Positions 34,342 to 45,961 of a DNA stretch of 64,000 bases are shown here, in pieces. Every line of letters begins with the position of its first letter. Within the stretch, counting starts at the first letter, position 1. The notes beneath the pieces are model-generated. The model ran no database searches, had not been told where the DNA came from, and was given only the letters and a program-made list of their open reading frames with translations. The DNA comes from Colletotrichum lupini (Eukaryota > Ascomycota > Sordariomycetes > Glomerellales > Glomerellaceae). The position numbers and the translations under genes were made by a program. Where the stretch lies: NCBI RefSeq assembly GCF_023278565.1, contig NC_064682.1, forward strand, positions 2,790,001-2,854,000, given 5' to 3'.

Positions 34342-35875
34342 GTTGGTGAGGGTGGAAAGACGGGACTAGCAAACTAGCAACAGAAGTCCCGTCTTCTTCA
34401 CAAGCCACTAGGGTTTGCGTCGTGAATTAAGCTTATTCCAACTTCGAGTGCTCCCATCAGCCGCTCGGATCCACCGAGACCATGGTGCGCGCTGTGTTCA
34501 CACAAATCGAATGTTCAGTATGACTGGGTCATTGAACAAGAACAGTCTGTCGATGCACGCTTATATCATTGCCAGGTGACCGACCCAAAAGCCTCAGGCC
34601 CAGTTAACCTCGCTTCCCCAGCACCCATCCCTCGTCTCCAAGCCTCACAGCCAGCCATCCACTACCAAACGACTCTCACAATGAGCGTCTTTTTCAAAAG
34701 TGCATTCACTTTCTTCTTTGCCTTGTCCCTCCGCCCTTTGGGAGTCGCTGCCCAAGCTCAAGCATCCCTCGGAGGAAGCCTACCGGCGCTTTTGGTAGTC
34801 GGTACGGGCCGAGATGCTCGTTTACGGGGCTACTTGAGTGCCTACAAGCTGCAATTGAGGGACTCGTATTCCGAGTCTTCTATGAGAAACATTGCGATGG
34901 AGATGGTGTAGCGGGTGGGTGGTGTTAGTTGCCCCCTTTACCCTCGTCATCGAGCAAGCCCGTCACGGCTTCGGCCACGATCTCAGACGAATGCTCTTCT
35001 CGAGTCGAGGAGACTTGAAGAGAGAGGTCAAAGTAGCGCAATCGATTCCCGCTTCATCGCAAACGCTGACGACACCTGTTGCTTGCCACGACCAGCTATA
35101 CACATACAATAGATTTCGCGAAGAAAGCAGGCAAACCGCAAAAGTTCAATCTTTGGTAGATTAAGTTTAGTCCAGCCGTTGCCACTAGCAGTGTATCCAC
35201 AAATTACTCGTCGAACATGAGCCGAGCTAGCTCATCGTTCACTATCGCGATGCGACCTCACCCCCCCCATACAACAAACTTGCATTGGGGCCATTTTCCC
35301 TTCTTTCCCACAAGATTCGCCCGAGACATTACTGCAGATTCACAAGAAACCCCACCACGGCTCATAATCGTGGCGAAAAAAATAAATAAAAGATTAGGCA
35401 ATCGCCAAAACCCCCCCCTTGCTAGCGTTGATCGGATTCCGGTGCGAGGCCCCGGGTGGGGGGCAGCTTGGAACCATGGGAGCAATGGGAGCTTTCTTCA
35501 GTGAAAACCATACAAGCACACCAATGGGACGGCGTTGATATCTTGGATACCCTGGAACCAGGTGGTCTCAGGGTCGCATCGCACCACGTACCGAGCATCT
35601 CGAGTCGGACTGGTGCGAGAGGGGGGACTGCATGTCTAGTCTAAGTCTGCCGGTCCAGATCGCCTAGTTGTCTTGGCGTGTATCCTTACCTGCATGATGG
35701 TATTTACACAGATCGCGCGCACTTTTTCTTGGGTGGTGTTGAAAATGTTTCTTGCGCAGCTATTCTTCTCCTTTTTGATTATTAGTTGACTTGGTCACGG
35801 CGGCTTCCTTACTTGAGGTTTCCCGACTTTTTGTAGCATTGAAGGGGGGACTAGTTTCCAGAGAAGGCCGCAATC
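34342..35875. other. intergenic gap, GMC enzyme to permease
   Basis: Apart from the short secreted-type frame at 34,681 I see no gene. Homopolymer C runs occur at 35,262 and 35,411. The permease promoter lies at the right end. Confidence 0.5.
34681..34911 (+). CDS. possible small secreted protein
   Basis: A 76-residue frame with a start context typical of this genome (CTCACAATGAGC) and an apparent signal peptide (MSVFFKSAFTFFFALSLRPL, cleavage likely after AAQ). The mature part is short, has no cysteines and resembles no family. A pyrimidine-rich leader precedes it. It may be a real small secreted protein, the first exon of a longer gene, or chance. Confidence 0.25.
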   Translation: MSVFFKSAFTFFFALSLRPLGVAAQAQASLGGSLPALLVVGTGRDARLRGYLSAYKLQLRDSYSESSMRNIAMEMV

Positions 35876-37647
35876 ATGGCAAAAGCGGACCTTGTCGAGA
35901 TGCAGCAGCAAAAGGGCGGCTACGACGCCGTCAACACGACGAGCTCTCCGGGCAACACAGACGACGGCGCCAAGAACAACCACCACGAGAGCGGCGCCTA
36001 CCCATACGCGACCGATGGCGGCACGGGCGACTCGACGCTCAGGGTAAGTCACAAGCGCAGTCTTCCTCACCGATGTCACGGACGGCAACTGACACGGGTA
36101 CTTGCTGCCAGCGTCTCTTCTCCTTTTGGCAGCTCTTGGCCTTTGCCCTGATCTTCATGTCCTCGTGGGAGGTCATGGCGATGGACATGGGAGCGACGTT
36201 CTACAACGGCGGACCGCAGACGCTGGCGTGGGGTATTGTTCTCGTCGTCGTCGGCGCCATGGCGCAGGCGCTCTCCATGGCTGAGCTCGCGACCATCCAG
36301 CCCATTGCGGGGGCGCAGTACCACTGGACGCATTTCCTTGCGCCGGAGAAGCATCGGCGGTTCATCACGGTATGTCTCTCTCTCTCACCACGCGTTTCCC
36401 GGAATCCAGACTGACATCGGCTACCCTCGCAGTGGATGCAGGGCTGGGTAACCTGGTTCGCCTGGGTTTCCGCCCTCGCGGGCTCCGCCGCCTCGGAAGC
36501 AAACATCATGATCGGCCTCGTCAGCACAAACTACCCCTCGTACACCTTCCAACCCTGGCACATCACCATGGTCATCATCGCCCAGCTCGTCGCCTGCGCC
36601 CTCATCAACATGTACGCCTTCCGCACCATCCCCTGGATGGAGCTCCTGGCGGGCGTCCTGCACGTCGTCCTCTGGCTCGTCTTCGTCGTCGTGCTGTTGA
36701 CGCTCGCGCCCCGCGCCTCGGCTGAATTTGTCTTCTTCGAGCGCACTGTTTCCTCCGGGTGGACGAATGGCTTTGTGAGCTGGAATATCGGCATGTTGGT
36801 CCCCGCGTGGGGGTTCATTGGGTTCGATGGTGTTGTGCACATGGCGGAGGAGACGAAGAAGGCGAAGCAGGCTGCTCCGCGCGCGATGCTGTGGACGATT
36901 ATCCTGAACGGCGTGCTCTCGTACGGGATCATCCTCGCCATCCTGTTTGGCATGGGCGGCGACCCGGCCACGACGGAGGCGATTCTGAGCTCCGACTACC
37001 CCATCATCCCCTTACTCTTCAACGCCGCGGGTCCCGCTGCGGGCACAGCCATGGTCGTCGGCCTCCTCGTCATCACTTTTTGCGTCGTCGCCGCCTCGCT
37101 GGCGTCCGTGTCGCGCATAACGTGGGCCTGGGCCCGCGACGGCGGCCTGCCGCGGTACTTTGCCAAGATCCACCCGACGCACCGCGTACCCATCCGGTCC
37201 GTCTGGCTGCCGTGCGTCATCGTCACCTGCCTGTCGCTCTTCACGGTGGGCAACAACGCGACGGCGACGGTGTTTTCGGCGTTTACTGCGCTCTCGTCGC
37301 TGGGGTTGTATGGCTCGTACATCATCGCCATTTCCTGTATGCTCCACGCCAGGCTGACGGGGCGGATCGGGCATGGATCCGAGTATCAGGTGCAGTATGG
37401 CGGGTGGTCGCTGCCCAAGGGTTGGGGCACGCCGGTTAATGTGTATGCGCTGCTGTGGTCGATGTATTTGAGCGTGTGGTTGCCGTTCCCGCAGACGATT
37501 CCGGTGACGGGGACGGAGATGAATTATGCGGGGCCGATTTATGTTGTTGTTGTGGTTGGGGCGGTGAGTTTGTGGTTTACGTGGGGGAAGAAGCATTGGC
37601 CTGGGTTGAATAAGAGTGCCATTGATAATGTGGTGGCGTATAATTGA
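35876..37647 (+). CDS. APC-superfamily amino-acid/choline permease
   Basis: Plasma-membrane amine importer of the fungal amino acid-choline (ACT) type, related to GABA and choline permeases. Exons 35876-36043, 36112-36369 and 36433-37647, all phase 0, give 546 residues with about 12 transmembrane helices. A 55-residue hydrophilic N-terminal tail is followed by the helix 1 region SWEVMAMDMGATFYNGGP and the conserved SMAELATIQPIAGAQYHW. Then come WVTWFAWVSALAGSA, the AWGFIGFDGVVHMAEETKKA loop and the helix 8-9 stretch SRITWAWARDGGLPRYFAKI. The length and motifs are complete. Substrate is inferred only at class level (an amino acid, GABA or choline). Confidence 0.9.
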
Positions 37648-39503
37648 GAGTGAGTTGAGATGGGAAAGTCTGGTCCAAACCAGACTTTGTAGATGATGAG
37701 TTATTAGACTACTATAGAGCCTCGTGGAGTTGTGCAATTCGACTCAAGTCTTTGATGGAATTCCTGGCATGAAGAGTAGAAATGAGAGTGATGGGTTGCT
37801 TGATCTGATGGATCTCAGTGCGATTAGCTTGAGAGACTTGGCAACCGGCGACTCTTCTCGTTGACCGTGTCCTCGATAGATATGGCCAACCTGTTCTCAT
37901 CTCAGAAAGCCGGTGCCTGGGAATTACACGCGGCCGCGATGACTGGCCGCATCAGGCACCGACGGCCTGGGTAAGAGCATTGCGTACGTGGGCCACGAAT
38001 GCCACGCTGGCATGAGGTGAGATGTGGCATCTCCCATCGACAACGCGTCCGCATCATACACCAGGACCCGAGTATCTGGCATTTGATCTCGCGATGCTGA
38101 TGCAACAGACAAGTCCCGGTGAAAGGTGAAGATGGAGCATCCATGAGTGGGTTGTGTCCCAAAGCGGCAAGATGCGGAGAGAAGCGGTAAGGTGGAACAA
38201 GGCCCCGATCGTCGGGCGGGACCGAAAGGCGCTAGCAGACGTCACATGGCGCTCAGATTAGGGGGATGCCTGGATGCAAAACACGGTGCCTGTATCGGTC
38301 GTGGATGTTGTAGGTATTTGGGTGTACCGGTAGGCTGTACGCAGTAGACGGTAGTCAAGGACTCGTTGTATCTAGAAGCGTTGGATGGAGGGAACATGTT
38401 TGCTCGGTGAGTCAAGCCAGGAACCAGACCTTGCTGCGAATGAACACATGTCCATCTATGCCAAACAGGGGCGTTGAAAACGAGGGGACCAGAAGGTCTC
38501 GTGAGTATTTAGAGGGCCGTCTCTAACCTCGGTGAGCCTTGTTGGACAGTTCGAAAGACCTCTTTAAGTTGGCTGCCTCGGGACGATGAGATGAGAGCGG
38601 TGTCACGAATCAGCAGGTTCCCTGTCTTCATCCCTTCCAATTGTCCGGTTTCAGCTCCCTTCCTCTCCGCAGCTTACCTCATCCGTTGAACGCTCACCGT
38701 TATCGGCTTATCGCCTGCCCGAGCTGACACCGACGACAACCTTATCGCACCTTATCCAGCCCCTCGATGACGTCCACCGAGGTACCTCATCGCATTGCAT
38801 CTCGCTGAAAGCACCAAAGCCAAGATCTCTCACCGGGCGCCCCCCGCCTTACTAGGTACCTTAGGTATTCTACCTTAGTCAAGTTACTTTGGGTATGTAA
38901 GGTACCTTTCCCACCTAATGCTATGCGGCAGGTACATTCCCGTTTGACCCTTGGATCCAACGGCAAGTGCCCGTGATGCCCGCTACACCCGCCTGTTTTG
39001 TCCTCGTGCTCAGGGACCCCACCTTACCTTGCCCCCCAGCGAGCACCGAGCGCCGGTTGCTGCTTCCGCGTGCTGTCTGCTGTGTAAGCTGCCGTGTACC
39101 TTGCCTTACACACCCGTCCGCATCCGCAATCCTGCATCTTCCATCTGCTTGCTCCTCCACAGCTTTTGGTTGAACCCTTTTCTTTCTTTCTTCCATTCTG
39201 TCTGTCACTCCGACACTCATTGTCGAGATCCTACCGATACTCACACATTACCTATCAAGCTAGACGGACCTTGCAACCTCAAACGCTACCCCTCGCTGCT
39301 CATCCCATACCGTCAGCCCCCCCGCCTGACGTCGGCTTGTGCTCCCTGCGACAGCTGCGCGCGCTGACCGAGCCGTGCAAAGCTACCTGTGCCGACAACA
39401 CTCTTCCATCTCTTCTTTAGTTCCGAGCAAACCTTCTTCTTCCCTCTTACACCTCTACCTCCTCTCCACCTTGACGACCTTATCGAGCCCTCATATCGCA
39501 ACC
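37648..39503 (+). other. intergenic gap with promoter of the TB2/DP1 gene
   Basis: No gene recognised in 37,648-38,840. At 38,850-38,940 there is a cluster of TAGGTACCTTAGGTA-like words. From about 39,100 to the start codon at 39,504 the plus strand is pyrimidine-rich and looks like a transcript leader; short upstream ATGs are present in it. Confidence 0.5.
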
Positions 39504-40789
39504 ATGTTTGACATATTCGCCCACCTCTTATCGTGAGTTCCCCTCTCCTTCAGGCATGCGCAATGGGGGAACGCCGCCCCTCCATGACATCCATGACACT
39601 CTCGGCGCGGCTTGAATTTCTCAACCTTCAGCCTTAGGCCTGCTGGGATACGATGAACCGCTCGACTAACATGATATTCTACCTCACAGCTCCATCGCTT
39701 CCTTCCTCTTCCCCCTCTTCGCCTCTTACAAGGCCCTCAAGACCTCCGACCCGGCACAACTGACACCATGGCTCATGTACTGGGTCGTCCTCGCCTGCGC
39801 ACTCCTCGTCGAGTCCTGGACTGAATGGATCCTTGTCTGGTACGTTTTGACTCGCAGACTGCAACCAACATCCAGCCTCCCTCTTCCGACCAACCACTAA
39901 CACCAGCCACAGGATCCCCTTCTACGCCTATATCCGCCTCCTGTTCCTCCTCTACCTCGTCCTTCCCCAAACCCAAGGCGCCCGCATCATCTACCAAACC
40001 CACGTCCACCCTTTCCTGCAAGACAACGAGGCTCAAATCGAAGAGTTCATCTCCGAGGCCCACGACAAACTGAAAGCCGCCGGCATCGCCTACCTCAAAC
40101 GCGCAATCGAGCTCATCAAGACAAACGTCCTCGGCCTGCCCCCAGGCGACCCCGAACCCGCGCCCCAGCCCTCCGCTGCAGCCGCTCCTGCCGGCCACCC
40201 ACCGCAGTCCTACACGCAGTCCCTCCTCGCCCGGTTTAGCGTCCCCGCCGCGCGCTGGGCTCCCGCTGCCGGAACTGGCCACACAGGCGCTGACTTTTAC
40301 AACCTCCTCGCCGGCGCCTACTCCGCCGCTACCGGTGGGGGACAGCACCAGGACCTGTCCAAGTCCGGCTCCATTATCCCGCCGAACCTCCAGGGTGGCG
40401 AGAGGACGAGCTTCATCGCCGCCCAGCGTGAGCGTCTCGCCTTCCTCCTCAAGGCTCTCGAGCGTGAGGAGGCAGCGACGTCATCGTCGGCGCATCCCGA
40501 AACTTTTAGCCGCTCCCTGGGGAGCATGCAGCTCGACGGCAGCGAGGAGGAGGAAGTGACGCAGAGACCGCCGAGCGCGCACAGCGGACTCAGCAAATCG
40601 CGGAGTGAGACCGATTTCGAAAAGATTGACGCCGAAAGCGGGGCCGAGGACCTCGGTGGCGATGACGAGGACGGATCCGTTAGGCGGAGGCAGACTAGCG
40701 GGGGATCGTCGTGGATGCCGTGGGGATGGGGCGCTACACCGACGGCTGAGAATCCCGAGGGTGGATCTAGCTCGGGCGTGCACAAGTGA
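39504..40789 (+). CDS. TB2/DP1/HVA22 family ER membrane-shaping protein
   Basis: REEP/Yop1-related protein that bends or tubulates ER membranes through hydrophobic hairpins. Exons 39504-39532, 39690-39839 and 39913-40789 give 351 residues; the first intron has a CTAAC branch site. The TB2/DP1 core covers residues ~10-100: SSIASFLFPLFASYKAL, a Trp-rich second segment (WLMYWVVLACALLVESWTEW), and PFYAYIRLLFLLYLVLPQTQ, followed by GARIIYQTHVHPFL. After a helical stretch the C-terminal ~200 residues are hydrophilic, with Ser/Glu/Asp-rich, probably phosphorylated segments, and end in a Trp/Gly-rich tail. This long tail is what separates it from the ~170-residue Yop1. It lies tail-to-tail with MGM101. 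Confidence 0.9.
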
Positions 40790-41339
40790 TTGCCGTCCTT
40801 CGGATGTGACAACGGCGTTTGTCAGTGGGAAATGGAGTTCTTTGCGCGGCGGTTTATGGTGACTTTTGCATGATTTAGATGTTCGGCTTGGGCGAGGGAT
40901 ATGGAGTCATGGTCGATTTATGATACACCCGAGAGTGGATGTCATTCCGGGACCAGCAAAAGCCTGCGCTCCCGCACGATTCCCAACCAAAGGGGGGCTG
41001 AATAGACCTGGGAGTCGCTTTCAACAGCCGACCACCGTTCCTGAGAGAGTGGCCTCTGTCGTGATTGTGTCCTAATGTTTTGATTGACCGCTATGCAAAG
41101 GTCTATGCATCTACAGCCCTTACCCCTATCCCGAGGAGGGCCATGATATACGTCTAATATTACAGTTGAGATTCCTACTCTTGCGACCCGTCTTACACAT
41201 ATCCCACCCATCTAGTTTTATTTATACAAGTTTTTTTTATCCATAAGGTCTTTGCGGGCTCGCACGATACCCGTCACATTCCCTAACAGCGCGGAATTGT
41301 CCTCTTTCAAGGTTTATCGTCCTTGAGCGCCAGACACTT
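40790..41339. other. convergent 3' region, TB2/DP1 gene / MGM101
   Basis: Spacer of about 550 bases holding two converging 3' ends. No gene seen; an AT-rich stretch with TTTTTT and AATAAA-like words occurs around 41,215-41,245. Confidence 0.5.
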
Positions 41340-42343
41340 TTAGTTGGTCTTCTTGTAAGGGTACGCCAGCGGCACGTCCTTGCGCGTCCAGACGAGCTTC
41401 TTGCGCTTGGTGGTGACGTGCTCGGCCCAGACCTCGTCGGCGTACTCTCTGCGGAACTGGCGGATGAAGACGGGGTCCCAGAGGTCCGAGGCGACGCCGA
41501 GGTCTTTGCAGCAGCGCATGAGGGCGTTTGATTTGCAGCCCTCGACGGCGGAGGGGAGGTTTTCGACGGAGAAGTAGCCGTTTTCGCCCTGGGCTTGGGA
41601 GATGAAGCTGTGTGGGTTTGCGGGTTAGCTTTGCTTTGCTTGATGCGACTTCAGGATAGTCCGAGTGGGTTGGGGGGCAAAAGTCCGAGGACATGGAAAA
41701 ACACGTACCGTCCTTCCGCGATGAGAGCGTATTCTCTGGTGACGACCTTCTCTCCGACGACGACATCGCCCTTGGGTACGAGGCCCCACCCGCCGGGACC
41801 AAAGGCCTGGTTGAGGATGCGGCGGTACTTGATCTCGGGGAGGTAGATTATGCCGTCGGGTTTGACCTCGACGTCGGACGGGTTGACGGGTTGGAGGAGG
41901 ATATCGACTACTTCCTTCGGGAAGCGGGCTGTGCCTAGGCCGTGGTAGGATGTCGACCAGTCTATTGGCTGCTGCTGCTGTTGCTGTTGTTGCCGTGTTT
42001 GCTGCTGCGGTGTTTGCTGTTGTTGTGTATCTGAGGGCTGGGTTTGAGGAGGAGGGACATATGCTGGTGCTGTTGGGAACGTTGTCGTCGCGGGCGCGGG
42101 TGTGGGTTTAGGTGCTGCTGCTGCTGAGGGGGAAGAGGATGGTTTCGAGGCCTTCGCGGCTGGGGAGGGTGTCTTTCTGGCGTAGCTTGAGGTTGTTGTG
42201 CTCTTTGCGGGGGACGGGGCGGCTGCGGTCGCGGAGGCGGCTTTGTAGCGCGAGGTTGTGGCTATGCGCGCGACGGAGGTGAAGGCTGTTGCTGTTGCTG
42301 TTCGCGATGCGCGGAGGAGGGGGCGCACGGTGAAGGAGGCCAT
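41340..42343 (-). CDS. MGM101: MGM101, mitochondrial genome maintenance recombinase
   Basis: Rad52-like single-strand annealing protein of mitochondrial nucleoids, needed for mtDNA repair and upkeep. Exons 42343-41709 and 41607-41340 with a 101-base intron encode 300 residues. The start [20 protein letters not shown] opens an Arg/Ser/Ala-rich, acid-poor mitochondrial presequence. A low-complexity Ala/Pro/Ser region and a polyglutamine stretch (residues ~115-135) follow. The conserved core runs from about residue 135: [79 protein letters not shown] and the C-terminal [20 protein letters not shown]. The core looks complete and the linker is longer than in yeast. Confidence 0.93.
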
Positions 42344-42833
42344 TGTGGTCTGTCTAGTATGCGACTTTCCGGCTGAGGAGTGAGTGGCGTGGGAATGGGT
42401 AGAGTGCGTGTCCGGGTGTAGGGTTGAAGAGCTGTGGGACACGCGCGCGCGCGTGGGAGAAAGGGACGGGCGGGAGAGAGAGAGCGAGAGTGAGGTGGTT
42501 GAGGGTTGCGCGGTGTCGATGATGCTCATAGACTCCCGGGGCGGCGTGTAGGATGAAGGAGGACTGATGAATTTGGTCGGCGCGGGTGAATGCGGCGCCC
42601 GGGAGGCGGGAGCTTGGGCCACGTTTTTGGAGCTAGAACACTGTGCGAGCGACTTTTTCTGTTCTCGTTGGCGTCAGTCCACTTTAAGCCTGGCAGTGAG
42701 TGAGTGAGTGAGACGGTCAACGGGAATGAGATGAGTTGCGATTCGTTTCGTGATGATTTTTAATCTACAGTTGTTGATACAAGTGGTGTACAAGCTTCAG
42801 ATAGCGGACCAAAGACTCATTCTCGGAGTTGGA
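42344..42833. other. intergenic gap, COA4 3' end / MGM101 promoter
   Basis: About 490 bases upstream of the MGM101 start and downstream of COA4. It includes a short alternating CG run (cgcgcgcgcg near 42,445) and four GTGA units near 42,700. An in-frame extension upstream of the MGM101 ATG exists but lacks presequence character. Confidence 0.5.
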
Positions 42834-43424
42834 TCACGCATCCTTTGCGTCCGTCCGGCGATCGTTGCCCTGCTGCTTCCAACAGCTCTTGAAATGCTCC
42901 ATCTAAGATAGTATCAACCATTGTCAGCTTTAGTTCATCATGTACCTCATTGCAGCGCGAGACAAGAAGAACATTCGGAGGAAGCAGACATACCTCGGCC
43001 GTACACTGCCGCCAGTCCTTCTTCTCGAAATAGCAATCTGTCAACTTGGCATTCTCGTCTACAGAGACAACCAAGGTGGATTCCAAAGTTAGCGCCGTGA
43101 TCCAACTGTCTGTTCGCGATCTTTTCCGCTGCGATCCGGAGAGAGAGGGGAGTCGTTGCGTACCTGCGCAACCCGTGCTGAAGATGCGCTTGTCCCTGCA
43201 TGGTTTTGTTAGCCTTTACTTCTTGTTTACTTGTCTCTCTCTGCTCGTTTTCCTCGTCTACTTATGCCTTTCTACATCGTGAGCAACATCAATTTGCCGT
43301 ATGAGACAAGACAAACTCGACGAGTTGAGAAGAGCAGAAGAAAGGTCCATTCTACGTACCAGTCATCAGGCTCGTCATCTTCTGTCGACGACTTCTTCGC
43401 CGTGTCGCTCTCCTGCTTGGACAT
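42834..43424 (-). CDS. COA4: COA4, twin-CX9C cytochrome oxidase assembly factor
   Basis: Small intermembrane-space protein imported through the Mia40 relay, needed for assembly of cytochrome c oxidase. Four exons (43424-43360, 43195-43164, 43058-42994 and 42902-42834) splice to only 231 bases, 76 residues. The product carries two CX9C pairs: the first from the Cys of STGCA to that of LTDC, and the second from WRQC to FKSC. Flanking family residues include DDWDKRIFSTGC and YFEKKDWRQC. Every junction has GT/AG ends and the fold appears only after splicing, which supports the model. Introns (164, 105 and 91 bases) outweigh the coding sequence. It is divergent from BPL1, with 262 bases between start codons. 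Confidence 0.88.
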
Positions 43425-43686
43425 CTTCTTTATTCGTCTTCCTCCTCAGAGTCAATTGTAGGTCGTTGAGCAGACGTTGTTGTCGTCTTGTGTCGGCGAT
43501 TGAATTGTTTTGCAAGGTGCGAAGTGAGTTCTCATTCGAAGTAGCACCGCCGGAACTTTGTTAGGGGTCCCAAGACAGTGCCCAACCAAACCCCGAAGCT
43601 ACAACGACGCTCGCTACTGGAACTCACTCACTCAACACCTTAAGACTCATCTCATCCCTCATCGCCCTCACTCACAGACTCTCACC

Positions 43687-45961
43687 ATGGCCTCACGTAA
43701 ACTCAATGTGCTGGTCTACACCGGTACCTAGTCCCCCTCCCTCAGCTATTATACCCCACATTGACTCACATACAACCCCTAGGCACCGGCACGACCGTCG
43801 AATCGGTCCGTCACTGCATCTACTCCCTCCGCCGCCTCCTCTCCCCAACCTACGCCGTCATCCCCGTCGCCGAGGCCGCCCTCCTTAAAGAACCCTGGCA
43901 GCCCACCTGCGCCCTCCTGGTCATCCCGGGCGGCGGCGACCTGGGCTACTGCCGCGTCCTCAACGGCCCCGGCAACCGGCGCATCCCCGACTATGTCCGC
44001 CGCGGCGGGGCATACCTCGGCTTCTGTGCCGGCGGGTACTACGGCAGCCGCCGGTGTGAGTTCGAGGTCGGCGATCGGACGCTCGAGGTTATCGGGTCGC
44101 GCGAGCTCGGGTTCTTCCCGGGGACGTGTAGGGGTGGTGCGTTGAAGGGGTTCGAGTATCATTCTGAGAGGGGCGCGAGGGTGGTAAGGTTGAGTGTGAA
44201 GGAGGGGTTTGGGGAGGGGGATGAAGTGTTGAGTTACTACAACGGCGGAGGCGTCTTTGTCGATGCTGAAAAGTTTGAGAATGTGGAGGTTCTTGCGCAG
44301 TATGCTGATGAGATTGCCGTTGATGGGGGAGCTGGGAAAGCGGCTGTGATACACTGCACAGTCGGGTCTGGCAATGTCATCTTGACCGGCCCTCATCCAG
44401 AGTATGTTCACCCTGTACTCCTTTCAAAACCCGTATGCTAACAAATTTACAGATTCGCAGCGGCAAACCTCAACCCCCAACCACAAATCCCCTCTTACGA
44501 AGCCCTCGTCTCCTCCCTCGCAGCAGCCGACGCAGCCCGCGTAACCTTCCTCCGCGCATGTCTCTCCCGCCTCGGCCTGGATCTCAGCGCCGACCCGTCC
44601 GCGCCGCCCTCCCTCTCGCGCATGCACCTCACCTCGGCGAACCACGTCGAGGTAGGCGAGATGCTCGCGTCCTGGGAAGAGGCCATTACCCGTGAGACCG
44701 GCCAGGGACAGGATGCCGATGAAAAAGAGGAGTACATCCGCGGCGAACACGACGTCTTCCGCATCGAGAAGCTGTCTTCGCGGTGGGATGTCGACGAGCT
44801 CAAGCAAGCTCTGCCGTCTTCTGGTTCTGGGGACGCAGGAGTAGGCCGGATGCTGGATTATGATGCCTTGGTCAAGGTGATTGTCCCGCACGAGGAGGAG
44901 TGGCCGGACGCCAAGGAGACGCCCAGTTTCAACCATCGTTTGTTTTATGGGTCTCTCAAGGAGTATCGTGCGATTGAGCCTGCGGCGGAGGAGTGGGGTG
45001 ATACGCTCATGTATGGCGAAGTCGTCACCAGCACGAACACGCTCATGGATAAGTATGGCCCCCTCTTCGTTCTCCCTCGAGACACCATTAAAGCCCTCTC
45101 CGCTAACGGTAATTGTCTTCCAGGAACCCCAAACTGCTCGCCCACCTCCCAACCGGCTTTACTCTCACTGCAACAACTCAAGTCGCCGGCCGAGGCCGTG
45201 GCACAAACGTCTGGGTCTCGCCGGCGGGTTGCCTTATCTTCTCTACTGTCATCAACCACCCAGCACACCTAGCCGCCTCCCATCCAGTCGTCTTCATTCA
45301 GTACATTGCCGCTATCGCCATCGTCGAGGCCGTCAAATCGTACGACGCAGCCTGCGGCGACGTTCCTGTGAAACTCAAGTGGCCCAACGATATTTGTAAG
45401 TATACTCTTAACCAAACGGCATGAAAGTGCTGCAAAGAATTGTATCCTGACGACAACAAAGACTGCCGCGACCCAGCCTCAACTCCCCAAGACCCCTCCT
45501 ACGTCAAAATCGGCGGCATCCTCTCCAACTGCGCCTACTCCCAAGGCGCCTACCAGATCGTCCTCGGCATCGGCATCAACACGACAAACTCGCGCCCAAC
45601 GACCTCCCTCAACGCCATCGCGCCGGCACCACTGAAGATGGCGGGTGGCTTCCGCCTCGAGTCGCTGCTGGCGCGGATCCTCACCCGCATCGAGGCGCTC
45701 TACGCGCAGTTCCGCCGCGAAGGGTTCTCGCGCGACCTCGAGGAGCGGTATTACAAGCACTGGCTCCACTCGGGGCAGAACGTCACGCTCGAGGCTGAGG
45801 CGGGCGCGAAAGCGAAGGTTGTGGGGATCACGAGGGATTGGGGTATGTTGAAGGCTGTCGAAGTGGATGGGATGGGGAGGGAGACGGGGCGGATGTGGGC
45901 GCTGCAGAGTGATGAGAATAGTTTTGATTTCTGGAAGGGGCTTGTGAAGAGGAAGTTGTAG
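43687..45961 (+). CDS. BPL1: BPL1, biotin--protein ligase
   Basis: Joins biotin to the carboxyl carrier domains of acetyl-CoA and pyruvate carboxylases through biotinyl-AMP. Five exons (43687-43723, 43783-44401, 44453-45052, 45124-45395, 45462-45961) give 675 residues. The N-terminal half is the glutamine-amidotransferase-like regulatory domain of eukaryotic ligases (LLVIPGGGDLGYCRVLNGPG and GGAYLGFCAGGYYGS). The C-terminal half is catalytic: YGEVVTSTNTLMDK, the adenylate motif VAGRGRGTNVW, KLKWPNDI, VKIGGILSNCAY and LGIGINTTNSRP, then an SH3-like C-terminal domain (MWALQSDENSFDFWKG). All key motifs are intact. CTAAC/CTGAC branch sites are visible in several introns. Confidence 0.93.

Noticed and set aside
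36759..37439. Alternative plus frame of 226 codons within the permease gene
   Set aside because: Out-of-frame reading of the permease exon, Arg/His-rich, no hydrophobic segments.
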